Source: Rhodanobacter sp. OK091
Lineage (GTDB): Bacteria > Pseudomonadota > Gammaproteobacteria > Xanthomonadales > Rhodanobacteraceae
Reading direction: 5' to 3'
Length of the DNA: 64,000 nucleotides
Assembly: GCF_900142825.1 (NCBI RefSeq)
Contig: NZ_FRCH01000001.1
Coordinates: 1,488,001-1,552,000 of the forward strand
Shown here: positions 37,087 through 45,487 of the stretch, one piece after another
Numbering within the stretch: the stretch's first letter is position 1
Layout of the letters: every line of letters starts with the position of its first letter
The notes under the pieces: generated by a model
The model's database searches: none
What the model was told of the DNA's origin: nothing
The model's input: only the letters and a program-made list of their open reading frames with translations
Program-made: the position numbers and the translations under genes

Positions 37087-37923
37087 CTACATCAGACGCG
37101 CCGTGCCGGAGACGCGAATGGAACTGCCCGGCTCCGTCGGAATCTCGGCCCTGAGGCGCGAAGGACAGCCCATGTCCACGCCCTGCACCACCTCGATATC
37201 GCCACCGTGTGGCCAGTCGAGGTCGCGCAGATAACCTGCGAAGGCCGCGGTCGCGGCGCCGGTAGCCGGATCCTCGTAGACGCCACCGGAGGCGAAGGGA
37301 TTGCGGGTATGGAAACGCTGCGGCGTTTGCGTATGAGCGAGCAGGATGGTGACTAGCCCGGCGTTGCGCATCAAGGTGCGGCCGGGATCCAATTCGTAGG
37401 CCATCGCCGCCAGCGCTTCGCGGCTGCGGAGGGCCAGTGCCAGGTGATCCGCGCCACCATGGATCAGCGCGGGCGGCAGGCGTGGATCGAGATCCTCGCG
37501 GATGTAGCCGAACAGTGCCAGCGCCTCGTCCACCAGCGCTTGCGACGCAGGTGCGCTGCGGGTTGGCGGCGATTGCAGGGCTGCGCTCAGCATGCCGCCC
37601 ACGCTCCGGCCTTCGACGGTGATCTTCGCCTCGTTGAGGGTCAGCGCGAACACGCCGTCGCCCTGCGCGAGCGCCAGCGCCGCACCCAGCGCGATCGTGG
37701 CGTGGCCGCAGAACGGCACCTCGGATTCAGGGGAGAAATAACGCACCCGCCAGCTATCACCCTGGCGTGTGGCGAAGACGGTTTCCGAAAAACCGACATC
37801 GGCAGCGATCCGCTGCATCACCGCCGCATCCGGCAACGCGTCGGCGATCAGCACGCCCGCGGGATTACCGCCGGCATCGCCGTCGGCGAAGGCTGCGATG
37901 CGCAGAACCTCGGCGCCGCTCAT
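37087..37923 (-). CDS. PhzF family isomerase/epimerase-like protein
   Basis: A 278-residue protein with the two-fold diaminopimelate-epimerase fold. AFADGDAGGNPAGVLIAD near the N terminus, catalytic Glu in VGFSETVFA, ESEVPFCGHATIALG in the first half, and NPFASGGVYEDPATGAATAAFAGYL in the second half are diagnostic of PhzF. The namesake isomerises a phenazine precursor, but most members have unknown substrates and no phenazine genes are present. It begins in an ATGA overlap with the EamA transporter stop, so the two are translationally coupled. Confidence 0.92.
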   Translation of the reverse strand: MSGAEVLRIAAFADGDAGGNPAGVLIADALPDAAVMQRIAADVGFSETVFATRQGDSWRVRYFSPESEVPFCGHATIALGAALALAQGDGVFALTLNEAKITVEGRSVGGMLSAALQSPPTRSAPASQALVDEALALFGYIREDLDPRLPPALIHGGADHLALALRSREALAAMAYELDPGRTLMRNAGLVTILLAHTQTPQRFHTRNPFASGGVYEDPATGAATAAFAGYLRDLDWPHGGDIEVVQGVDMGCPSRLRAEIPTEPGSSIRVSGTARLM

Positions 37924-38831
37924 GTCGGCTCCGACACTGCCGCCAGCGCCGGCGCTGCCCTGCGCCGTGCATTCGCCAACACCACGCCGCCGACGGTGAT
38001 CACGCCACCGACCAGGGTCAGCATGCCGGGGCGCTCGCCCAGCCACAGCCAGCCGATCAGCACCGCGATCGGCGGCGAGAAATAGATGAAGCTGGACACC
38101 TGCGATGCGGAGGCCCGACGCAATGCCGCGTTCCACGCCAGGTAGCCGATGAAGGTGGGTGAGATGCCCAGCCACAGCAGCGCGGCGATATGCGACCAGG
38201 GCGCTGTCTGCAACGCCTGCGGCAGCTGCCAGCCAAATGGCAGTGTGGCGAGCGTGCCCGCGAAGAATGTGAATGCCGTGACGCCGACCATGCTGTTGCG
38301 CGCAAATAGAGGCCTCTGCCCCACAAAATAGATCGAACAGGCGAGCACGCTGAGCAGCACCAGCGCCGCCATCGGCTCGAACTTCACCTGCTTGCCGCTG
38401 GCGAGCACCACCATCACCACACCGACCAGTGCCACGCCGAGTCCGGCCAGAGTGCGCGCGGACAACCGTTCACCGACCCATACCGCCGACACCGCCGCGG
38501 TCGCCGCCGGCACCAGCGAAATCAGGATGGCGGCCGTGCCGCTGGCGATCCGCGTCTCCGCGTAATTGAGGCACAGGTGATACGTGGTCAACCCGATCAC
38601 GCCGAGCATCGCCAGCTGGGGCCAATCGCGGCGCGCGGGCAGCGGTATCCGTTTCAGCAGCATCAGCAGGCCGAAGCACAACGAGCCGATCGCCAGCCGC
38701 GCCAGCGCCACTTCGCCTGGCGTGAACGAGGCCAACGCGTAGGCGATCGCGGCATACGCCGACGACCAGGTCACGAGGGCAATGCCGATATAGGAAAGTG
38801 CGCGCCCGTCGAGGCGCTCGGAGGTATCCAT
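37920..38831 (-). CDS. EamA/DMT family transporter
   Basis: A 303-residue inner-membrane protein with ten hydrophobic spans arranged as two EamA repeats of five. Each repeat ends in the typical pattern: LISLVPAATAAVSAVWVGERLS in the first and IYFSPPIAVLIGWLWLGERPGM in the second. Members move amino acids and other metabolites outwards. It is first in a group with PhzF and GST genes and is divergent from an Lrp/AsnC regulator gene 135 bases away, which suggests amino acid export under that regulator (inference). Confidence 0.92.
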   Translation of the reverse strand: MDTSERLDGRALSYIGIALVTWSSAYAAIAYALASFTPGEVALARLAIGSLCFGLLMLLKRIPLPARRDWPQLAMLGVIGLTTYHLCLNYAETRIASGTAAILISLVPAATAAVSAVWVGERLSARTLAGLGVALVGVVMVVLASGKQVKFEPMAALVLLSVLACSIYFVGQRPLFARNSMVGVTAFTFFAGTLATLPFGWQLPQALQTAPWSHIAALLWLGISPTFIGYLAWNAALRRASASQVSSFIYFSPPIAVLIGWLWLGERPGMLTLVGGVITVGGVVLANARRRAAPALAAVSEPT

Positions 38832-38897
38832 GGGGAATTCCAGGGCGGGGAAGTGCGAATCCTAGTCTTACCGTTCGCGCCGAGGAATAATGCATCG

Positions 38898-38925
38898 AAT
38901 CGTTTGGATGATGTTTCGCCAACGA
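38898..38925. promoter_or_regulatory. Candidate operator for the Lrp-type regulator
   Basis: ATCGTTTGG (38898-38906) and CCAACGAT (38918-38925) form an imperfect inverted repeat in the gap between the EamA and Lrp genes. The position fits autoregulation and control of the divergent operon; it does not match the E. coli Lrp consensus closely. Confidence 0.35.
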
Positions 38926-38966
38926 TCGAAACAAACAAACCCTGATCCTGCCTTGGAATCGAAGCC

Positions 38967-39461
38967 ATGGAAACGAAGCCGGAATTGGACGGCAAGGACT
39001 GGCAGCTGCTGGAAGCGCTGCAACTGGACGCCCGCCTGGGCTACGCCGAGCTGGGCCGCAAGGTGCGGCTGTCCGCACCCTCGGTGGCCGAGCGGGTCAA
39101 GCGGATGGAGGAAGCCGGCGTGATCAGCGGCTACCGCGCCACGGTCAACCCGAAGCGTCTTGGCTACTCCATCAGCGCGATGATACGGCTGCGTTGCGAC
39201 GGCGTTACTTGCGCGCGCATCGGCACGTTGGTGGAAGACATTCCCGAGGTGCTCGAATGCCGCCGCCTGGCCGGCGAGGATTCGGCGCTGCTGCACGTGG
39301 TGGCGATGTCGATCAGCCATCTGGAATCCGTGCTCGACCGGTTGCTGAAAACCGGCGCCAGCAACAGCACCACGACCTTGATCGTGTTGCAGACACCGCA
39401 TGAACATCGCCCGCTGACCCGCGCAATGTGGAACGCAGCACTCGCCATGTCGCGCGATTGA
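38967..39461 (+). CDS. Lrp/AsnC family transcriptional regulator
   Basis: A 164-residue DNA-binding protein. The N-terminal helix-turn-helix is in LDGKDWQLLEALQLDARLGYAELGRKVRLSAPSVAERVKRMEEAGVI, the family's standard start. GYRATVNPKRLGY is the linker, and the C-terminal RAM domain contains EVLECRRLAGEDSALLHVVAMSISHLESVLDRL. The effector is usually an amino acid. Divergence from the EamA-PhzF-GST genes suggests that it controls them; this is inferred from position only. Confidence 0.92.
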   Translation: METKPELDGKDWQLLEALQLDARLGYAELGRKVRLSAPSVAERVKRMEEAGVISGYRATVNPKRLGYSISAMIRLRCDGVTCARIGTLVEDIPEVLECRRLAGEDSALLHVVAMSISHLESVLDRLLKTGASNSTTTLIVLQTPHEHRPLTRAMWNAALAMSRD

Positions 39462-39624
39462 GCGCCATCTCGATGACATACGTTTGTCGCCGCCCATCAT
39501 CTCGATCGGGTGCGACTTGCATTCGGACATATGATCTCCTCGAAGCTGGCGTCCTGAATAGCGATGAAGCAGCCTCATCGCTGCCAGACGGCAACCCGAA
39601 CCCCACCCTCCACCGACCGATCCG

Positions 39625-41316
39625 ATGACCGACAAACCCACCGACACACCGGCCGACGAGGCGCCTCTCAATCCCGAACGCCGCCGCCTGCTCGGCGGCA
39701 TCGCCATCGCCGGCGCCGCGTTGACTCTGGGCGGCTGCAGCCTGGCCGATGGCAGTCGCCCCGCCTCGGCCGGCACGCAGGAACTGCCCGCCGCCGCGCT
39801 CGACGCCCTGCTGCGCCAGCACATCCAGCAGGTGGTGGTGGTGTATGCGGAGAACCGCAGCTTCAACAACTTGTTCGCGCACTTCCCCGGACTGGCGCAA
39901 CCGCTGAAGCAACTCGACGCGCCCGAATACCGCCAGCGCGACCGCGACGGCAGCCTGCTCACCACTTTGCCGCCGATCTGGGGCGGTCTGGTGCCGCGTG
40001 CCCAGACTATCGACAACCGCCGCTATCAGATCGACGAACATGCCATCACCGGCCTGCCGAACCAGCCGTTCGCCTTACACACTCCCGACGGCGCACCGCT
40101 GCCGCACGACGTGATCACGCGCGACCTGGTGCACCGCTTCTACGAGAACCAGCTGCAGATCAACGGCGGCAAGAACGATGGCTTCGTCGCCTGGGGCAAC
40201 ACCGGCGCGATGGTGATGGGCCACTATGCCGACGGCGCCGCGAACCTGCAGCTGTGGCGAATCGCACAGCGGTTCACCTTGTGCGACAACTTTTTCATGG
40301 GCGCCTTCGGCGGTTCGTTCCTCAACCATCAATACCTGGCCGCGGCGCAACCACCGTTCTATCCGCAAGCGGACCAGAGCCCGGCGAAATTCCAGATCGC
40401 GGTGGTCGAGGGCGACGACCCCACCGGCATTCGTCCGAAGCTGGCCGACGACTCGCCGCCCAGCGCGATGCAAGGCCGATCGAGATTCGCCGCACCCGAT
40501 CTGCTCACGCCGGACTTCTGGGCGGTCAACACCATCGGCCCGGCGTACGCGCCGGCCTTCAGTCATGACGAGCAGCAACCGCAGCTGGCCGACGCAGATA
40601 GCCCCAGCACGTTGCCGGCGCAGACTCATCTCACCATCGGCGACGTGCTGTCGGAGGCGAATATCGACTGGGCCTGGTATGCCGGTGGCTGGCAGCTGGC
40701 GCTGGACGGCCATGGCGACGGCGACCACCACGCGTTTCCGGAGGTGCCGAATTTCCAGATCCATCATCAGCCGTTCAATTACTTCCGCCAGTTCGCACCC
40801 GGCACACCGGCACGGCAGCAGCATCTGCGCGATGCCGGCGTCGGCAGCAGCGCCGACAGCAACCACTTCATCGCCGCGATCGAAGCCGGCACGCTGCCTC
40901 TGGTGTCGTTCTACAAGCCGCAGGGCGATCTCAACATGCACGCCGGCTATGCCAGCGTGGCCGCCGGCGACCAGCATCTGGTGCAGGTGGTGGAGGCGTT
41001 GCAGAAGAGTCCGCAGTGGCCGCACATGCTGGTGGTGATCACGGTGGACGAGAACGGTGGCTGGTGGGACCACGTGGCACCGCCCAAGGGCGATCGCTGG
41101 GGGCCGGGGTCGCGTATTCCCGCGCTGATCGTGTCGCCGTTCGCGAAGAAAGGTTTCGTCGACCACACCATCTACGACACCGGCTCCATCCTGCGCTTCA
41201 TCACCCGCCGCTTCGGCCTGAAGCAGCTGCCTGGATTGAAACTGCGCGATGCCGCCATGATCGCTGCCGGCGGGCCGCCGCCCGGCGACCTCACCGCGGC
41301 GCTGCAGTTCGGTTGA
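39625..41316 (+). CDS. Tat-exported lipoprotein phosphoesterase (AcpA/phospholipase C family)
   Basis: A 563-residue alkaline-phosphatase-superfamily enzyme. The N terminus has a twin-arginine motif ERRRLLGGIAIAGAALTLGG ending in a lipobox (LGGC, Cys38), so a folded, metal-loaded lipoprotein is likely. VVVVYAENRSFNNLFAHFPG is the first metal-binding region, GAFGGSFLNHQYL the central one, and VVITVDENGGWWDHVAPPKGDRWGPGSRIPALIVSP holds the remaining metal ligands. Relatives include Francisella acid phosphatase AcpA and bacterial phospholipases C; the substrate here is unsettled. The preceding 160 bases are non-coding. Confidence 0.9.
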   Translation: MTDKPTDTPADEAPLNPERRRLLGGIAIAGAALTLGGCSLADGSRPASAGTQELPAAALDALLRQHIQQVVVVYAENRSFNNLFAHFPGLAQPLKQLDAPEYRQRDRDGSLLTTLPPIWGGLVPRAQTIDNRRYQIDEHAITGLPNQPFALHTPDGAPLPHDVITRDLVHRFYENQLQINGGKNDGFVAWGNTGAMVMGHYADGAANLQLWRIAQRFTLCDNFFMGAFGGSFLNHQYLAAAQPPFYPQADQSPAKFQIAVVEGDDPTGIRPKLADDSPPSAMQGRSRFAAPDLLTPDFWAVNTIGPAYAPAFSHDEQQPQLADADSPSTLPAQTHLTIGDVLSEANIDWAWYAGGWQLALDGHGDGDHHAFPEVPNFQIHHQPFNYFRQFAPGTPARQQHLRDAGVGSSADSNHFIAAIEAGTLPLVSFYKPQGDLNMHAGYASVAAGDQHLVQVVEALQKSPQWPHMLVVITVDENGGWWDHVAPPKGDRWGPGSRIPALIVSPFAKKGFVDHTIYDTGSILRFITRRFGLKQLPGLKLRDAAMIAAGGPPPGDLTAALQFG

Positions 41317-41399
41317 TTACCGTTCCCTCTCTTGCTGCCCGAAGGGACTTCCTTCGCCCGCAGGAGAGCTGACCCTTTCGCATCATAGAGATCGCTGCC

Positions 41400-42353
41400 A
41401 TGCGCGAGATGTATCCCGAAATCGAGCCGTACCAGACCCACCGTCTCGCGGTCGATCCTGTCCACAAGTTGCACGTGGAGGAATGCGGCAACCCGAATGG
41501 CCTGCCGGTGATCTTTCTGCACGGTGGACCGGGCGCCGGGTTGGCGACCTACCATCGCCGTTTCTTCGATCCGGCGCGCTACCGCATCGTGCTGTTCGAT
41601 CAGCGCGGTGCCGGCAAATCCACGCCATTCGCCGAACTCAACGACAACACGACCTGGCATCTGGTGGCCGACATCGAGGCGATCCGCGAGCAGCTCGGCA
41701 TCGAACGCTGGGTGGTGTTCGGCGGTTCATGGGGTTCGACCTTGGCACTGGCCTATGCGCAGACCCATCCAGAACGCGTGCTCGGCCTGGTTTTGCGCGG
41801 CATCTTTCTCGGCCGGCCGCAGGAGCTGCGTTGGTTCAACGAAGTCGATGGCGGTGCCTCGCAGATCTTTCCCGAGCGCTGGGCACGCTTCCGCGACTTC
41901 ATTCCCGAGCAGGAGCGCGACTCGATGCTGGACGCCTATTGGCGTCGCCTTACCGGCAACGACGAAGCCATGCGTCTCGCCGCGGCACAGGCATGGAGCG
42001 CGTGGGAGGGCGGCAGCACCACGTTGCTGCACGATCCCGACGGCGCCGGCGATTTCGCCGATCCGCACAAGGCCGTGAGCCTGGCCATCATGGAGGCCCA
42101 TTATTTCCGTCACGCGATCTTTCTCGAACCGGACCAGCTGCTGCGCGACATCGACCGCATCCGGCACGTCCCGGCGACGATCGTGCATGGCCGCTACGAC
42201 ATCATCTGTCCGGTGAAGAGCGCCTGGGACCTGAGCCAGGCATGGCCGGAGGCGGATCTGCACATCGTGCTGGCCGGCCACAGCGCGGCCGACCCGGCGA
42301 TCGTCGACGAGCTGGTGCAGGCAACGGACCGATTGGCCGATCGCTACGCTTAG
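41400..42353 (+). CDS. pip: Prolyl aminopeptidase
   Basis: An alpha/beta-hydrolase (family S33) that removes N-terminal proline from peptides in the cytosol. It is 317 residues. VIFLHGGPGAGLATYHRRFFDP is the oxyanion motif, FDQRGAGKSTP and NTTWHLVADIEAIREQLGIERWVVFGGSWGSTLALAY carry the nucleophile Ser, and HGRYDIICP and AGHSA the catalytic Asp and His. The cap domain includes the proline-pocket helices with WSAWEGG. Start MREMYPEIEPY is typical. The upstream and downstream neighbours are unrelated in function. Confidence 0.96.
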   Translation: MREMYPEIEPYQTHRLAVDPVHKLHVEECGNPNGLPVIFLHGGPGAGLATYHRRFFDPARYRIVLFDQRGAGKSTPFAELNDNTTWHLVADIEAIREQLGIERWVVFGGSWGSTLALAYAQTHPERVLGLVLRGIFLGRPQELRWFNEVDGGASQIFPERWARFRDFIPEQERDSMLDAYWRRLTGNDEAMRLAAAQAWSAWEGGSTTLLHDPDGAGDFADPHKAVSLAIMEAHYFRHAIFLEPDQLLRDIDRIRHVPATIVHGRYDIICPVKSAWDLSQAWPEADLHIVLAGHSAADPAIVDELVQATDRLADRYA

Positions 42354-42371
42354 ACGGGCTCGCCGCCTCGC

Positions 42372-44540
42372 TCAAGGCGTCAAGGTGGCTTCTGCCGGAA
42401 TCAGATCCGGCTGCGACTGATACCAGCGCCGGGCCTGCAGCAGATGGAAGCGGCGCTTGCCGTCGGCGAGTGCCACGCCCAAGCCGAGCATGCCCCAGCG
42501 CGCATAGAGGTCGCCGCTCGGTTTGCCCTCACTTACATGCAGATGCGCCAACAGGTCGATGCGCTCGTTGTGCGCCACCAGATGATCGAGGATGAAGTCG
42601 CCACGCTGCGCCTCGATCTGGGCATGCGCGGTGGCCTGGCCGTCGTTGATCATGCCGGTGATCCATGTGGGAAACGCGCTGCGATCGGCGAACAGCGACA
42701 GCAGCAGGCTGACGTCCTTCATCACCAGCGTGGCGCTGCCGCGTACGCGCATGGGGCGATCCCAATCCAGACGGCCACGTTGCAAGGCGATCCTGGCCCA
42801 CCACGGCGGTGCCGCGGAACCTTCTACGCGCACGCCATCAAGGGCCAGCGTGAAGCCATCGAGATCGAAGCTATGGCCGTCGCGGGTGGCGTGATGCAGC
42901 CGCGTATCCATTTTGAGCTGGCCGGCGAGGCGCGATACACCCAGCGCCAGGCGGACAGCAGCACTGCTCATTTGCATGCGTCCCGCGCTCACGTCGCCGT
43001 TGCCATCCAGGGTGAACTCGGTGCTCATCCGTCCGTTGCCCTGCAGGAAATAAAGACTCTTGCCAGGCAGGTAGCGGTTGTAGGCTCGCAAGTCGGGAAC
43101 ATCGGCATCGGCGAAATGCAGGCGGGCAATGAAATTGTGGCCGAGGCTTGCCAGATCGGCGGATGACTGCAACGTCACCTGCAACGCTCGCCCGCGCAGA
43201 TAGGCCTGCCCAGGCGCATTGCGCGGCGCCAGCGTGAAGCGATCCGCGATCATGTCCACCGTCGTGCGTGCACCATCCTCGCCGGCTACTACCCGCGCCT
43301 GTGCGCGCGCGCTGCCGGTGAACACGTTGTCGAGCAGGTCCGCCACCAGCACTGCCTGCGGCACCTCGACATGGCTGCCCGGCAACAGTCGTCCAGCCTC
43401 GATGCGCAAGGCACCCACGATATCGCCCGTGCCATTCATTTGCAGCCAGGGCCTGGAATGAGTCAGCGGCGTCAGCCAGCGCATCGAGGCGAAATGCCAG
43501 CGGCCCTCCAGCATGCCGGACAGCAATCGCAACGCCTCGCCAGACGAAGGCTGCGGCAACAGCTGCCGGCTGGCGAACTGCAGATGCGCGTCCACCTGGT
43601 TCGGCGTGGTTGTGTTGCCGGTGCCTGGGGGTGGCGGAATCCGCGCATCGATCATCACGGCATCCGCTTGCACGGCGAGATCGAGCTGACCATGACGTTG
43701 CTGCTGGGTTCCGTCGGCGTCGGTAATCGCCACCGGTGCGTTCCATTGCAAATGACCGCCCGGTGCCAACGTGCCGTGATCCAGCAGGAAGTCCGCGTTG
43801 AGATGGCCGCCCTGCGGTGAAAGCCGGACCGCCAGCGCGCCGGCCTTGTCGGCACCCAGCGCGATCGCCGGCGTGGTGCCTTCCGCAGCAACGCGTATCT
43901 TCGCCCGCTCGAGTTTTTGCCAACCCGGCAGCTCCTCATGGGTGAAAGGATCGAACGAGAAATGGACGTCGAGTTTCGCGTCGTGCAACAGCTCCATCTG
44001 ACGATAGTGCAGGCGCGCCTTCGGCATCAAGACATGTGAAGGAGAAATGGCAGTCGAACCGCCGCGCAATTGGTGGGTGAAGCCAAGCTCGGCCTCGCCT
44101 TCGCCATCGGCGACCAGATCACCCAGGCGCACCTGCCGCAGCGACGCCGTGCTGACGCGATCGACCGTGATACGCCAGGCATCGCTTCGCCATGGCGGCG
44201 GCTTGAGATCGATGCCGGTCGGCCGGATGTCGAGGCTTACCGCCGCGGTGCGGACCAGGCCGAAACGCAGTTCGTGCCGAAGCAGCGGCCACAACATGAT
44301 GTGGCCGCTCGCCGCATCGCCCCGCGCGCTCCACAGCAATTGGCGCGCCTGGCCGTGCAGTTGCAGCCCATGCGCATGAATCTGTCCTGGCCACAACGTC
44401 CACGCCCAGGCCCATTGCGCGTGAAAAATCTGCGGCTTGCGATTGACCTCGGTCCGGGCGAGCGGGCTATTGAGGAATACATTGCCGCCCATCAGGTAGA
44501 GCACATACAGCACACCCAACAGCCACAGCAGTCGACGCAT
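42372..44540 (-). CDS. Large membrane-anchored protein of unknown function (AsmA/TamB-like features)
   Basis: A 722-residue protein with a single N-terminal anchor (LLWLLGVLYVLYLMGGNVFL) and a long periplasmic region rich in short beta strands and alternating hydrophobic residues. That pattern is shared by AsmA-like and TamB-like inter-membrane lipid-transfer proteins. Supporting bits are QIHAHGLQLHGQARQLLWSARGDA near the start, a repeated theme of hydrophobic strands ending in Asp-Gly, and no catalytic motif. I cannot name a family with certainty. MMRIPSAP upstream is an alternative start. A role in lipid transport or envelope assembly is an inference. Confidence 0.6.
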   Translation of the reverse strand: MRRLLWLLGVLYVLYLMGGNVFLNSPLARTEVNRKPQIFHAQWAWAWTLWPGQIHAHGLQLHGQARQLLWSARGDAASGHIMLWPLLRHELRFGLVRTAAVSLDIRPTGIDLKPPPWRSDAWRITVDRVSTASLRQVRLGDLVADGEGEAELGFTHQLRGGSTAISPSHVLMPKARLHYRQMELLHDAKLDVHFSFDPFTHEELPGWQKLERAKIRVAAEGTTPAIALGADKAGALAVRLSPQGGHLNADFLLDHGTLAPGGHLQWNAPVAITDADGTQQQRHGQLDLAVQADAVMIDARIPPPPGTGNTTTPNQVDAHLQFASRQLLPQPSSGEALRLLSGMLEGRWHFASMRWLTPLTHSRPWLQMNGTGDIVGALRIEAGRLLPGSHVEVPQAVLVADLLDNVFTGSARAQARVVAGEDGARTTVDMIADRFTLAPRNAPGQAYLRGRALQVTLQSSADLASLGHNFIARLHFADADVPDLRAYNRYLPGKSLYFLQGNGRMSTEFTLDGNGDVSAGRMQMSSAAVRLALGVSRLAGQLKMDTRLHHATRDGHSFDLDGFTLALDGVRVEGSAAPPWWARIALQRGRLDWDRPMRVRGSATLVMKDVSLLLSLFADRSAFPTWITGMINDGQATAHAQIEAQRGDFILDHLVAHNERIDLLAHLHVSEGKPSGDLYARWGMLGLGVALADGKRRFHLLQARRWYQSQPDLIPAEATLTP

Positions 44541-44773
44541 GGGTGCAGACGGTATGCGCATCAATCAGGTTCGGTTCGCGGCATGGCAACCCACCATGGC
44601 GAATCTCGCGTGACGGTGCAGTGGAGCGCACGCTCCATCTCCGCATCGGAACTCCATTGCCTCGGTGCGGACCGACAAGCCTTCACCGGCGACCATGAAC
44701 CGGCGCAAGAAACGGATGGTTCGGGGCGGCAGTGTTTTCCACACTGTGCACCGACTCCCACAGGAATGCGGCC

Positions 44774-45415
44774 ATGTTGACGTTATTCGACTACCTGCCC
44801 TCGCAGAACGCGTGGAAAGTGCGTCTGCTGCTGAATCATCTTGGCCGTCCCTATCGCACGGTGCCGATCAGCATCTTCGAAGGCGAGGGTCGGAGCGCGG
44901 AATTCCGGCGCCTCAATCCGACCGGCACGGTGCCGGCGATCCAGCTCGACGACGGCCGCGTGCTGGCCGAGTCGAATGCGATCCTTGCATATCTCGCCGA
45001 CGGCACGCCGTATCTGCCTGGCGATCCGTTCGAGCGCGCCAAGGTGCAGCAGTGGCTGCATTTCGAGCAGGAGCGGGTGGAGTCGGTGATCGGTTCGCTG
45101 CGCCATTGGACGATGACCGGGAAGCTGGCGCATCGCTCGGCGGAAATGATCGAGGCCAAGCACAGCGCCGCAACGCGATCGCTGGACATCCTGGAAAGCG
45201 AACTGTCGACGCGGCCATTCATCGCCGGCGACCACTACAGCATCGCCGACATGGCGATCTTCGCCTATGCCAGCCGCGCGGAGGAAGCCGGGCTTTCGCT
45301 GGAGGCGTATCCCCACTTCCGTGCGTGGATCGCGCGAGTCGAGGCGCAGCCGGGCTTTCTCGCCGAGATGCATCCGTATGCGATCGATCCGCACTCGAGC
45401 AGGGAGTTGCCCTAA
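44774..45415 (+). CDS. Glutathione S-transferase family protein
   Basis: A 213-residue GST. The N-terminal domain starts MLTLFDYLPSQNAWKVRLLLNHL, with Ser and Asn at the glutathione-activating position as in beta/theta-like classes. NPTGTVPAIQLDDGRVLAESNAILAYLADG carries cis-Pro and the SNAILxYL glutathione contacts, and FIAGDHYSIADMAIFAY is the N-capping motif of the C-terminal domain. AGGA lies ten bases before the chosen ATG; an in-frame ATG 42 bases upstream lacks conservation. The substrate is unknown. Confidence 0.92.
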   Translation: MLTLFDYLPSQNAWKVRLLLNHLGRPYRTVPISIFEGEGRSAEFRRLNPTGTVPAIQLDDGRVLAESNAILAYLADGTPYLPGDPFERAKVQQWLHFEQERVESVIGSLRHWTMTGKLAHRSAEMIEAKHSAATRSLDILESELSTRPFIAGDHYSIADMAIFAYASRAEEAGLSLEAYPHFRAWIARVEAQPGFLAEMHPYAIDPHSSRELP

Positions 45416-45487
45416 CCCAGCTTTCGCCACGGGTGGCTGGAGCGGGGGCAATGGCATACTCGGCGTTTTCCGGCCCGAGAGTTCTCC

